From: Maribacter luteus
GTDB lineage: Bacteria; Bacteroidota; Bacteroidia; Flavobacteriales; Flavobacteriaceae
NCBI RefSeq assembly: GCF_009674825.1
Contig: NZ_WKJH01000006.1
Coordinates: 163,982-227,981, forward strand
Direction: 5' to 3'
Length of the DNA stretch: 64,000 bases
Below, in pieces: positions 8,248 to 16,636 of the stretch. Made by a program: the position numbers and the translations under genes. The notes beneath the pieces are model-generated. The model worked only from the letters and a program-made list of their open reading frames with translations, was not told where the DNA came from and did not search any database. Every line of letters begins with the position of its first letter. The stretch's first letter is position 1.

Positions 8248-8970
8248 ATGAAATCAATCAACAAGTTGCAATCGGGTTATATGGTATTGATAGCCACGCT
8301 AATGATGGGAACTTCGGGAATTTCCCAAAGCGTGGATACCGATGACCTTGAAAGCTGGACATCCATTGGCCTTAAATACAAATTGAACAAAAAATGGTCG
8401 TTCACTTTAGAGGAACAACTGAGATTGGATGAGAACATTTCGGAAATAAGCAAGTATTTCACTGAACTTGATGCCGAATATTCCATTTCAAAAAGTTTCG
8501 ATATCGGGGGTGGTCTCAGATATATCAGGAATAATGATAATGAAGGTAATATACAAGGGTATGAAAACCACCTGCGATTTCATGTTGATGCAACTTACAA
8601 GCACAAAATAAATGCCTTTTCACTTAAATATAGGCTGCGTTATCAAAATAAGAATGAATTGGGTGTAGACAATTCCGAAGGTGATTATGCGAATCAGAAT
8701 ATTCGATTCAAAACTTCGGTGGAATATGATTTTAAGAATTGGAAGTTAGATCCGGAGTTTTCCGCGGAAATATTCAATCACTTTGAAGAAGGCGACGACA
8801 ATGGTTTCAGCAAATATAGATTCACCTTAGGAACCGATTATAAAATAAAAGATTATGGAAAAATCGGCTTGTTCTATAGAATGGAGAAAGAATTGAATGT
8901 CGATTTGCCCGAAACGACGCATATAATCGGATTTAAGTACACATATACCATTAAAAACAATCAAAAATGA
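8248..8970 (+). CDS. DUF2490 outer-membrane beta-barrel protein
   Basis: The 240-residue protein has a signal peptide (MKSINKLQSGYMVLIATLMM onward, probable cleavage after GTSGISQ). The mature part alternates aromatic and polar residues in short strands such as WSFTLEEQLRLDEN, GGGLRYIRN, FSLKYRLRYQNKN and IGLFYRMEKEL, and ends in HIIGFKYTYTIKN. This is the layout of DUF2490 barrels, small outer-membrane channels. It overlaps the start of the next gene by four bases (ATGA). In the operon it is the obvious outer-membrane partner of the VTC/DUF4956 pair; an export role is an inference. Confidence 0.75.
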   Translation: MKSINKLQSGYMVLIATLMMGTSGISQSVDTDDLESWTSIGLKYKLNKKWSFTLEEQLRLDENISEISKYFTELDAEYSISKSFDIGGGLRYIRNNDNEGNIQGYENHLRFHVDATYKHKINAFSLKYRLRYQNKNELGVDNSEGDYANQNIRFKTSVEYDFKNWKLDPEFSAEIFNHFEEGDDNGFSKYRFTLGTDYKIKDYGKIGLFYRMEKELNVDLPETTHIIGFKYTYTIKNNQK

Positions 8971-10706
8971 AAACAAGAAACCTATCGGTCCTATCCTACA
9001 TAGGAATGTTATTGTTCGCAATATTTACTTTCATGGGTTGCTCTGATGATCAAGACACAATATACGACTCCGATTCATCGGATTTGGAAACAACCGATGA
9101 AACTATTTCTAACGGTGATGATGAAATAACGATTGCTGAAGTAGGGGATACCCATGAAGAGGACAGTGATTATATTTGGGACGCATCAAGTGTGGTTTAC
9201 ATTACCTTAAGCGGTTCATCAATTACAGTTGATGGGGAAGGTGCCACGGTGGATGGTACCGAGGTAACCATAGCCTCGGCTGGCAATTATGAGATAACGG
9301 GAAGTCTGTCAGACGGTCAGGTAATCGTAGATACAGACGACGACGAAACCGTTCGGCTAATTTTAAATGAAGTTGATATAACCAACACTTCCGGTGCGCC
9401 TTTGAATATTGCCAGTGCCGAAAAAACCATTGTTATACTCAAAGAGAATACCATTAATTATTTAACCGATACCAACAACTATGTTTTCGATGACGAGGAG
9501 GATGAGCCCAATGCAGCTCTTTTCAGTGATGATGACCTTACCATATATGGGGAGGGTGCACTTGTTGTAGATGCCAATTACAATGATGGTATTACAAGTA
9601 AGGACGGTTTGGTGATCGCCAGTGGTAATATTACCGTTAATGCAGTGGATGACGGTATTCGTGGTAAGGATTATCTGAACATTAAAGGCGGTTATATCGT
9701 GGTAAACGCGGAAGGCGATGGTTTAACCTCGGACAATGATGAAGACACAAATACAGGATGGATATTAATCGATGACGGTACTTTTGTAGTCACCGCAGAT
9801 GAAGATGGTATTGTGGCGGCATCCGTAGTTGATGTGGAGTATGGTGACTTTACTATCGTAACCGGTGGGGGACATACAAGTTCGTTAGGGGCAGATGATA
9901 CGGCCAAAGGCATAAAGTCTGGTGGTAACATTACGATAGAAAATGGTATTTTCAATATCGATTCCGCAGATGACAATATACATGCGAATTATGATGTTAC
10001 CATTACTACGGGGACATTTACATTAGCAACAGGGGATGATTCCATCCATGCCGACGATGCGGTCGAAATCAATGGAGGTACAATTAACATTACGGAAGGT
10101 GTTGAGGGTATTGAGGCTCCCGATATTATAATCAGTGATGGGGAAATAAATATCAATACAAGTGATGATGCTATAAACGCAGCCGGCAACACCAATAATT
10201 TCATGTATATAAATGGGGGGTACATCGTTATTACAAGTGGTGGTGATGGACTCGATTCCAATGGCGATATTGAAATGACAGGTGGTACGGTAATCATCAA
10301 TGGCCCAACATCCCAAAGTAATAGTCCCATAGATTATGACGGTACGTTCGGTTTGGACGGTGGGTTCCTTGTTGCCTCGGGTTATGGGTCTAACATGGAT
10401 GAAGCAGGAAGCAGCTCATCCGATCAGTATTCCGTATTGGTTAAATTGTCAACTACCCAATCTTCAGGAAGCCTATTTCATATCCAAAACAGTTCACAGG
10501 AAACTATTTTGACTTTTGCCCCGGGAAAAAATTATAAATCGATCGTATTCTCATCTCCTGGCCTGAAAACGGGAACCTACGATATTTATATAGGTGGCAG
10601 TTCAACGGGTACTGTATCCGATGGGGTTTATGAAAATGGCACTTATACACCAGGAACATTATATGAAAGCTTTACGGTTTCCGATAAAGTAACGACCGTA
10701 AACTGA
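8967..10706 (+). CDS. Cthe_2159-type carbohydrate-binding beta-helix lipoprotein, second copy
   Basis: The 579-residue lipoprotein has its lipobox cysteine at residue 25 (TFMGC) followed by SDDQD, so surface export is likely. The body is a series of rungs with motifs such as 'DDGIRGKDYLNIKGG', 'GDGLTSDND', 'DDNIHANYD', 'DDSIHADD', 'DDAINAAGN' and 'GDGLDSNGD', the calcium-binding right-handed beta-helix pattern of DUF4353/Cthe_2159. The end (KSIVFSSPGLKTGTYDIYIG, then YENGTYTPG) matches the end of the paralogue at 2615. It is the last gene of the VTC operon and probably holds or organises the polymer outside the cell. Confidence 0.82.
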   Translation: MKTRNLSVLSYIGMLLFAIFTFMGCSDDQDTIYDSDSSDLETTDETISNGDDEITIAEVGDTHEEDSDYIWDASSVVYITLSGSSITVDGEGATVDGTEVTIASAGNYEITGSLSDGQVIVDTDDDETVRLILNEVDITNTSGAPLNIASAEKTIVILKENTINYLTDTNNYVFDDEEDEPNAALFSDDDLTIYGEGALVVDANYNDGITSKDGLVIASGNITVNAVDDGIRGKDYLNIKGGYIVVNAEGDGLTSDNDEDTNTGWILIDDGTFVVTADEDGIVAASVVDVEYGDFTIVTGGGHTSSLGADDTAKGIKSGGNITIENGIFNIDSADDNIHANYDVTITTGTFTLATGDDSIHADDAVEINGGTINITEGVEGIEAPDIIISDGEININTSDDAINAAGNTNNFMYINGGYIVITSGGDGLDSNGDIEMTGGTVIINGPTSQSNSPIDYDGTFGLDGGFLVASGYGSNMDEAGSSSSDQYSVLVKLSTTQSSGSLFHIQNSSQETILTFAPGKNYKSIVFSSPGLKTGTYDIYIGGSSTGTVSDGVYENGTYTPGTLYESFTVSDKVTTVN

Positions 10707-10839
10707 AAAAAATGAAAGAATGTTCTCGTTGATAGGGTAGAAAAAAATGGTTGGGACTACTAGACCATTGAGCCCTATGAATGGGAAATACGTTCTTTTC
10801 CAACTATTTAAAAATACTAACTAAATCAGTAAATATATC

Positions 10840-12285
10840 ATGACGACAATTTTTAAAAAAACATCAACTTTTTGGGGTTTGGTGCTAATGGTATCCCTTT
10901 TATTTGTAAGATGCTCAAGTGACAACAATGATTCTTATGATTCTACAGATGGTACGGATTCATCAGATTCGGATACGACCGTGGTTATCGATGACACGGA
11001 TTTTGATCCTGTGGATTGGACGACCGAGACGCATAGTAACGATGTGGATCCAGACTTTGATGAGGTTTTTGATGATACTGAAGTAAAGCGATTCGATTTT
11101 GTTATTTCAGAGGAGAATTGGGAGGCCATGATGGCGGATATGACGGATCTATATGGAACCTTTGGGCGTAATGGTGGGGGAGGTAGCTCAAGTTTTTCCG
11201 ATGACGACCCTATTTTCGTACCGGGATCGGTTTTTTACAATGGTAAAGAATGGTACAAGGTGGGACTTCGTTTTAAAGGGAATTCAAGTTTGCAAAGCGC
11301 TTGGCAGGCAGGTATTCTGAAACTGGCATTTAAAATGGATTTTGACGAGTTTGAGGATGATTATCCGCAAATCAAGAACCAACGTTTTTATGGGTTTAAA
11401 AAACTCAGCTTAAAGAACAATTATAATGATAGCTCTTTTTTAAGGGAGAAAGTCGCGGCCGAGGTGTTCAAGAATTCTGGTTTGGCCGTTTCGAACACTG
11501 GTTTTTACACCCTATATGTAGATCATGGTGATGGCCCCGAGTATTTTGGGTTGTACACCTTGGTCGAGGAAGTTGATAATACGGTAATCGATACCCAATT
11601 CACTAGTGATGATGGTAATCTTTATAAACCGGAAGATTATGGGGCGAGTTTTGCTTATGGTACCTTTAATGAGGAAGGTTTTGAGAAAAAGACCAATGAG
11701 GATGAGGCCGATTGGAGTGATATTGAAAGTCTTTTTTCGGCACTGCATGCAACCAATAGAACAAGTGAGCCGGAAACCTGGAGGTCTAATTTGGAGGCTG
11801 TATTTGATGTGGACACTTTTTTGAATTACCTCGCTGTAAATACGGTTATCCAAAATTGGGATACCTACGGTAGAATGGAACATAATTATTATCTATACAA
11901 TAACCCGGACAATAATTTACTGACCTGGATACCTTGGGATAATAACGAAGCTTTACAAGATGGGAAACAAGGAGGTTCATTGAACCTTGATTTTTCAGAT
12001 GTTTCCAGTTCCACATGGCCGTTGATAGGGTACTTATATCAAGATGAGGTTTATAAGGCGAAGTACGATGCTTATGTTCAGGCTGTAATAGATGGCCCTT
12101 TTGAAACTAATTATATACAAGGCGTTTATGATACGTATTCCAGCTTAGTGGAACCCTATGCGACCACTGAGGTAAGCGGTTACTCATTTTTATACAATAG
12201 CAGTTCATTTTATTCGGCTATTTCCACACTTAAATCACATGCTTCGAGCCGGGCATCGGCAGCAAATAGTTATTTGTCCAATTAA
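10840..12285 (+). CDS. CotH-kinase family lipoprotein
   Basis: The 481-residue lipoprotein has its lipobox cysteine at residue 25 (LLFVRC) and the tail SSDNND. The body is a CotH domain, an atypical protein-kinase fold first seen in Bacillus spore-coat protein CotH, which phosphorylates coat proteins. Family signatures are VGLRFKGNSSLQ, the central YFGLYTLVEEVDNTVI, NLYKPEDYGASF and NTVIQNWDTYGRMEHNYYLY followed by TWIPWDNNEAL. The protein should sit outside the cell, where ATP is scarce, so its phosphate donor is an open question next to a polymerase that handles phosphate chains. It follows the VTC operon by 133 bases and may have its own promoter. Confidence 0.85.
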   Translation: MTTIFKKTSTFWGLVLMVSLLFVRCSSDNNDSYDSTDGTDSSDSDTTVVIDDTDFDPVDWTTETHSNDVDPDFDEVFDDTEVKRFDFVISEENWEAMMADMTDLYGTFGRNGGGGSSSFSDDDPIFVPGSVFYNGKEWYKVGLRFKGNSSLQSAWQAGILKLAFKMDFDEFEDDYPQIKNQRFYGFKKLSLKNNYNDSSFLREKVAAEVFKNSGLAVSNTGFYTLYVDHGDGPEYFGLYTLVEEVDNTVIDTQFTSDDGNLYKPEDYGASFAYGTFNEEGFEKKTNEDEADWSDIESLFSALHATNRTSEPETWRSNLEAVFDVDTFLNYLAVNTVIQNWDTYGRMEHNYYLYNNPDNNLLTWIPWDNNEALQDGKQGGSLNLDFSDVSSSTWPLIGYLYQDEVYKAKYDAYVQAVIDGPFETNYIQGVYDTYSSLVEPYATTEVSGYSFLYNSSSFYSAISTLKSHASSRASAANSYLSN

Positions 12286-12333
12286 TAGCTTGGTCAAAAT
12301 ATAAGAATTGGAAAAAAAACGTAAAATTCCAAC

Positions 12334-12368
12334 AGACTGCTTTAAACTATTCGGGTTTAAGGCAGTCT
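12334..12368 (+). terminator. Hairpin after the CotH gene, terminator without a T run
   Basis: A 14-bp stem (AGACTGCTTTAAAC with GTTTAAGGCAGTCT, one G-T pair) encloses a 7-base loop. The following bases are AAATAAG, so the U tract of a classical terminator is missing. It may still end transcription or protect the 3' end of the CotH mRNA. Confidence 0.5.
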
Positions 12369-12391
12369 AAATAAGTAGTTTTAAACAAAAC

Positions 12392-12913
12392 ATGATGAAA
12401 GGTAAAAAATCAATGAATTTTTATATGCGTATTGTTCATCGCTATTTAGGTTTTTTCTTAGCAGGTATTATGGCAGTTTACGCCTTTAGTGGAATTATTC
12501 TCATATTTCGGGATACCGATTTTTTGAAAAGTGAACAAACGGTCGAGAAAAAATTAGGGCCAGAACTATCTTCCGAACAATTGGGCAAGGCGTTGCACAT
12601 GAGAAACTTAAAAATTTCCAAGAAAGAAGGTGATATACAATATTTCAATAATGGAACCTATAACAATGTAACGGGTGATGTAAAATATACATCGAATGAA
12701 TTGCCTACGGTTATCAGGAAACTGATTCAATTGCATAAGGCAAGTACCAATCAACCCTTATTTTGGCTGAATATTTTCTTCGGGGTGTCATTATTTTTCT
12801 TTGTAGTGTCTTCGTTTTTCATGTTCAAACCTAAAACCAAAACATTGAAAGAAGGAGTTTATGTTTCTATTGCAGGGTTGGTACTAACGGTTTTGTTGGT
12901 TCTTTTGTCTTAA
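12392..12913 (+). CDS. PepSY-type membrane protein
   Basis: The 173-residue protein opens with a basic segment and FYMRIVHRYLGFFLAGIMAV, the (L/V)HR(Y/W)LG motif of PepSY-associated membrane proteins, which often take part in iron uptake or periplasmic electron transfer. The first helix is followed by a periplasmic segment of about 90 residues, then two close helices (LFWLNIFFGVSLFFFVVSSF and VYVSIAGLVLTVLLVLL). ATG codons at 12392, 12395 and 12413 are possible starts; the first is used. It lies just upstream of a ferredoxin/cytochrome/flavoprotein group, so a role in redox traffic across the inner membrane is likely but not shown. Confidence 0.65.
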   Translation: MMKGKKSMNFYMRIVHRYLGFFLAGIMAVYAFSGIILIFRDTDFLKSEQTVEKKLGPELSSEQLGKALHMRNLKISKKEGDIQYFNNGTYNNVTGDVKYTSNELPTVIRKLIQLHKASTNQPLFWLNIFFGVSLFFFVVSSFFMFKPKTKTLKEGVYVSIAGLVLTVLLVLLS

Positions 12914-12999
12914 ATGACACCTCAATAGGGAAAAATAATGAAATGGTTTGCCCCATATGTCGGCAACCAAAAATAGATGGAACAGCGTAGGAAAATGAT

Positions 13000-13662
13000 A
13001 TGGGAAATGCATCTAAATTAATTTTGGCAATGGTCTTGGCCTTTGGTTTTTCCAGTGCCAAAGCCTTTAATCCGTATACTTCATCGGTAATTTTGGAGAA
13101 TATGGATAATGAATGGTTCTTGCAGATATCCACTTCACAGGTCAGTGCCTATGAGGTGTTGGAGGATTATTACGACACTGAGGATATTTCCGTACTTTCC
13201 ATAGAGGCTTATAACAAAAAATACATAGAGTATTTGAAGGCCCATATGTACATAGTAGCAGATGATAAGGCGGTAGAACTTTTGCCTGTAGGGGTTCATT
13301 TGGGAAGTCAACAAGCCGAAGTACGCTTTGTTTTAAAGGGTATGTCAGGGAATTTCAACCAGTTGTTTTTGAAACTAGACGTTTTTGAAGAAAACGGTTC
13401 ACAACAAAATGTAACCGGGTTTTTCAGCAAAAATGGAAATGTTAGTAGCATATTGAATGCTGATAATGAGTTTTCCATGAACATTATCTATAAGGATGGA
13501 AAGTATATACTTTCCGAAGGTTTCTCCTGGACTATTTTCCATATCCTATATTTAAGTATTTTATTGATGTTTACACTGGTGATGTTTTTTGTTCTTCGTT
13601 ATCACACCAATAAGAGATCAATAACTTATAAAGGACCTGTGCTGGTTTATAATCGTCAATAA
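13000..13662 (+). CDS. Unknown exported protein with a C-terminal membrane anchor
   Basis: The 220-residue protein has a signal peptide (MGNASKLILAMVLAFGFSSA, cleavage near KAF). The periplasmic part of about 150 residues is rich in beta strands and contains no cysteine or catalytic motif that I recognise. One C-terminal helix follows (FHILYLSILLMFTLVMFFVL), with a basic cytoplasmic tail. Its N-terminal half loosely resembles the DUF6702 type of flavobacterial secreted proteins. It lies between the PepSY-type protein and the ferredoxin operon and is presumably an accessory part of the same redox system. Confidence 0.55.
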   Translation: MGNASKLILAMVLAFGFSSAKAFNPYTSSVILENMDNEWFLQISTSQVSAYEVLEDYYDTEDISVLSIEAYNKKYIEYLKAHMYIVADDKAVELLPVGVHLGSQQAEVRFVLKGMSGNFNQLFLKLDVFEENGSQQNVTGFFSKNGNVSSILNADNEFSMNIIYKDGKYILSEGFSWTIFHILYLSILLMFTLVMFFVLRYHTNKRSITYKGPVLVYNRQ

Positions 13663-13687
13663 AAGTGGTTTGTCAATTTTTAATTTG

Positions 13688-13706
13688 CTACTTAACCCTT
13701 AAGTAG
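13688..13706. promoter_or_regulatory. Perfect inverted repeat, possible operator
   Basis: CTACTTAA (13688-13695) and TTAAGTAG (13699-13706) are perfect inverted arms around CCC. No T run follows, so it is not a terminator. It lies 140 bases before the ferredoxin start codon. A dimeric regulator site is a reasonable guess. Confidence 0.4.
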
Positions 13707-13810
13707 TGTTCTAATACCTTGTTCAAGATTGTTTTGTTGTCGTGATTTCATATTTGGTTGATAAAGTTCTATAGTCCGTCGATTACAATTTTACTACGCA
13801 CCAATCTCCC

Positions 13811-13823
13811 GTATCTTCGATAA
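13811..13823 (+). promoter_or_regulatory. Candidate -7 promoter region of the ferredoxin operon
   Basis: GTATCTTCGATAA occurs here, 35 bases before the ferredoxin start, and again at 16610-16622, before the histidine kinase gene. Its core TATCTTCG is one base off the Bacteroidota -7 box TAnnTTTG. The identical 13-mer suggests the two transcription units are switched on together. Confidence 0.45.
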
Positions 13824-13845
13824 GTAATTGTAATAGACTTTTATT

Positions 13846-14061
13846 ATGGCTATTGAAAGTATAAACGGGTGTATAGGGTGTGAAGAGTGTATAAAAAGCT
13901 GCCCTACCGATGTGATTCGGTTAGATCCCAAAACGAAAAAGGCAGTGATCACCTTTCCTGAGGATTGTCAAATTTGTCATTTATGTCGGTTGTATTGTCC
14001 GGTAGACGCCATTACGCTCACTCCGGAAAAAACCATTCCTGTAATCGTATCATGGGGTTAG
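13846..14061 (+). CDS. Small 2x[4Fe-4S] ferredoxin
   Basis: The 71-residue protein has two classical cluster motifs, CIGCEECIKSCP (residues 9-20) and CQICHLCRLYCP (about 42-53), so it carries two [4Fe-4S] clusters. It has no signal peptide and should be cytoplasmic. It resembles the ferredoxin-like subunits that pair with fumarate-reductase/AprA-type flavoproteins. The next gene, a heme-binding membrane protein, starts 2 bases after its stop, and a flavoprotein follows that, so the three form an electron-transfer set. Electron direction cannot be read from the sequence. Confidence 0.85.
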   Translation: MAIESINGCIGCEECIKSCPTDVIRLDPKTKKAVITFPEDCQICHLCRLYCPVDAITLTPEKTIPVIVSWG

Positions 14062-14063
14062 TT

Positions 14064-14708
14064 ATGAAAAAAGATAGAAGAATATATAAGATGTTGCCAC
14101 TTTTTTTAGTGTTTATCGGCATACCCTTGGCATTGTGGTTTTTAAGTGATTTTCCCGAAAGATCATTGCTTATGGATTCCCTCTCACTTTTGACCATTTT
14201 AGCGTTTAGTTTACTACTTGCACAATTCTTTTTGGCAAGGACCAATAGGGAACTGGTGAAGAAAGTGAAAATGTCCAACGTACTTAGAATACATAAGTTC
14301 ATTGGTTACATATTCATCAGTGTGATTATGCTACATCCTTTTTTTATCATAGTTCCTAAATTCTTGGACAATGCGGTTTCTCCTAAAGATGCGTTAATTC
14401 GTTTGATAACCACTTTCGATAATATTGGCCTTGTTCTTGGCTTAGTGGCTTATACGGCTATGTTGGTTATCATGATTACCTCCTTTTTCAGGTTTAAGCT
14501 TCATTTGAAATATAGGACATGGAGAACCTTTCATGCTTATTTGACATCCATTTTCATTGTTGCCGCCGTTTGGCATGTGATTTCATTGGGAAGACATAGT
14601 AATACGGCCTTCATTATGTTCTATGTTATTGCATTGGCAAGTGGTATCTATTATTTATTGCGAACATATTTATTTAAACCTACCTCAAAATCAATAAAAA
14701 ATGTCTAA
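14064..14708 (+). CDS. Ferric-reductase-like transmembrane cytochrome b
   Basis: From the ATG at 14064 (MKKDRRIYKM) the product has 214 residues. An upstream ATG at 14052 overlaps the ferredoxin stop and is less likely. Five to six membrane helices are visible. Histidines placed for heme b are in RIHKFIGYIFISVIMLHP and in WRTFHAYLTSIFIVAAVWH, the spacing seen in the ferric-reductase/NOX/MsrQ transmembrane family. It lacks the cytoplasmic FAD/NAD domain, so it must receive electrons from a partner, most simply the adjacent ferredoxin. Its last 8 bases overlap the flavoprotein start. It likely passes electrons through the inner membrane to the exported flavoprotein. Confidence 0.75.
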   Translation: MKKDRRIYKMLPLFLVFIGIPLALWFLSDFPERSLLMDSLSLLTILAFSLLLAQFFLARTNRELVKKVKMSNVLRIHKFIGYIFISVIMLHPFFIIVPKFLDNAVSPKDALIRLITTFDNIGLVLGLVAYTAMLVIMITSFFRFKLHLKYRTWRTFHAYLTSIFIVAAVWHVISLGRHSNTAFIMFYVIALASGIYYLLRTYLFKPTSKSIKNV

Positions 14709-16497
14709 AACAAAAGAAAACAAGGGCATATCCCGACGTAATTTCATAGCCTTGGCAGGTGGTGCGGCAGGAGCTGTTGCATTGGCTTCTATGGGACTCC
14801 CTTTAGGCTGGGCCGAAAATAGCCCGGAGATAGATGTTGAAGCTTTGGACCTAGAAAAGATCAGTACTGAAGTTCTCGTAATAGGGAGCGGAATGGCAGG
14901 TTTGTTCGCGGCCGTAAAGGCACATGATGCTGGTGCAAAGGTGATGATGGTCTCCAAAGGACGACTTGGTTCTTCAGGGCAAACACCTTTTGCAAAGGGT
15001 ATATTCGCATATGATCCCGATACCGAGAAATTGAGCATTGATGAGTTCGTTGCCCAAGTTTCCCGTTCGGCCTTGGGCAGTAATAATGTGGCCTATACGA
15101 AACAGATGGCAGAGCATTCTTTGGACAGGGTAAAAGAACTGGAATCTTGGGGTTTCTTTGATTCGGCCATCTATAATAAAAGCTTCAGGAAACCTATTGA
15201 GGAGCGAAATATACCCGTTCAGGAACGAATTGTGGTAACCCATCTTATCAAAGAGGATGAAAAGATTGTCGGAGCGGCCGGTTTTAGCATCGATAAGCAA
15301 AAAGTGATTATCTATGAGGCAAAGAGTGTTATACTATGTACAGGGGCTGGCGGATTTAAACCTAATGGTTTCCCTATAGGGGACCTTACCCACGATGGTA
15401 CGATAATGGCCTATAATATCGGGGCAAAGGTAACCGGTAAGGAATGGAACGATGGCCACCCAGGCAGAGCCGAAAATGCCGCTGCATGTTATGATGGTTG
15501 GGGCAATATGTTTGAACAGAAACCAGGTACGGTCAGTATCGAGGTACATCATGATTTAGGTGTGGACATGAATTATAAGGCCTATGTAAGTGGAAATTCG
15601 GTAAAAATGGGGCACCCTGGAGAGGCAAATGATAATGCCATTACCGGTGGCCCTTACACTCCTGCTGAATTTAAGAGGGAAAATGTGGAGCGAAAACCTG
15701 GACCCGATTCGGAAGGTGGTAGGCCCCCTAGAGGGGAAGGTAAACCGCCAGGAGGGGGTAAACCTCCAAAAGAAGGTGGTGGCCCTCCAGGAATGGGAGG
15801 AAATGTAGTAGGGGGTTCATCTGCAGGAATGGCCATTCATAAATCTGAGGGATTGGTGCCGATCAACGATCAATGTGAATCCAATATCCCAGGGTTGTTT
15901 GCGGCCGGGGATGCTTTAGGTTCCTATATGTCAGGAGCAATTTATACCCAAATCGGTTCGTCCTTGGCCGGTTCTGCGGTTCAAGGTGGTGTCGCAGGTG
16001 AAGCTGCAGCAAGGTACAGTAAGGGTGTTAAAAATGTTGAAATATCCGATTCTAAAATTGAAGCGATACAGGAAGAAATTCTGGCGCCTTTAAAAAGGGA
16101 AGCAGGGTATAGCCCAGCATGGGTAACACAGACCTTACAGGGTATCATGATTCCCAACTTTGTCCTTTACATCAAAAAAGAAAGTTTAATGAAGGGGGCA
16201 TTGGCATATATTGAGGAGTTGAGGGATCATCATATGGGTAAAATGTGCGCTTCCAATTTACATGAATTGCGGTTGGTACATGAAACTGCCAATATGATCA
16301 TAAGCGCCGAGATGAAACTGAAGGCATCATTGATGCGTAAAGAAAGTAGGTGCAGCCATTACCGATTGGATTATCCGGAAATGGATGATGAAAATTGGCA
16401 AGCTTGGATCAATATCTTTAAAGGGGAAGATGGTACCATGCAATTTGAAAAACAACCATTTGGACAATGGCCTAATCAAGACATCGTCAATGTTTGA
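14701..16497 (+). CDS. Tat-exported FAD flavoprotein, fumarate reductase/AprA type
   Basis: The 598-residue protein starts with a Tat signal (SRRNFIALAGGAAGAVALAS, residues 11-30), so it is exported folded with cofactor. The FAD-binding Rossmann motif is EVLVIGSGMAGLFAA (57-71), and the second FAD motif is GLFAAGDALGSYMSGAIYTQ (398-417), as in fumarate reductase, SdhA and AprA. A Pro/Gly/Lys insert at about 333-366 (KPGPDSEGGRPPRGEGKPPG and on) sits where the capping domain rejoins the FAD domain and is unusual. The C-terminal helical domain is present. The substrate is unknown; the Arg/His set of true fumarate reductases cannot be confirmed. With the ferredoxin and cytochrome it forms a three-gene transmembrane redox chain. 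Confidence 0.8.
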   Translation: MSKTKENKGISRRNFIALAGGAAGAVALASMGLPLGWAENSPEIDVEALDLEKISTEVLVIGSGMAGLFAAVKAHDAGAKVMMVSKGRLGSSGQTPFAKGIFAYDPDTEKLSIDEFVAQVSRSALGSNNVAYTKQMAEHSLDRVKELESWGFFDSAIYNKSFRKPIEERNIPVQERIVVTHLIKEDEKIVGAAGFSIDKQKVIIYEAKSVILCTGAGGFKPNGFPIGDLTHDGTIMAYNIGAKVTGKEWNDGHPGRAENAAACYDGWGNMFEQKPGTVSIEVHHDLGVDMNYKAYVSGNSVKMGHPGEANDNAITGGPYTPAEFKRENVERKPGPDSEGGRPPRGEGKPPGGGKPPKEGGGPPGMGGNVVGGSSAGMAIHKSEGLVPINDQCESNIPGLFAAGDALGSYMSGAIYTQIGSSLAGSAVQGGVAGEAAARYSKGVKNVEISDSKIEAIQEEILAPLKREAGYSPAWVTQTLQGIMIPNFVLYIKKESLMKGALAYIEELRDHHMGKMCASNLHELRLVHETANMIISAEMKLKASLMRKESRCSHYRLDYPEMDDENWQAWINIFKGEDGTMQFEKQPFGQWPNQDIVNV

Positions 16498-16609
16498 GAA
16501 AAATGGTAAAACATCATTTGAATACATGTGACCTTTAAGTTAATAAAGGGTAATAGATCTAACTTTGAAAGAATTTGTGATTTCAATATGCAGGGACATT
16601 TATTAATCA

Positions 16610-16622
16610 GTATCTTCGATAA
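16610..16622 (+). promoter_or_regulatory. Candidate -7 promoter region of the histidine kinase gene
   Basis: The 13-mer GTATCTTCGATAA is identical to that at 13811-13823, before the ferredoxin gene. It lies 15 bases before the kinase start codon. Confidence 0.45.
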
Positions 16623-16636
16623 ACAGTGCAGAATAC

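Noticed and set aside
15654..15836. Pro/Gly-rich minus-strand open frame inside the flavoprotein gene.
   Set aside because: It is the shadow of the Pro/Gly/Lys insert on the coding strand; it has no independent start signal or family match.
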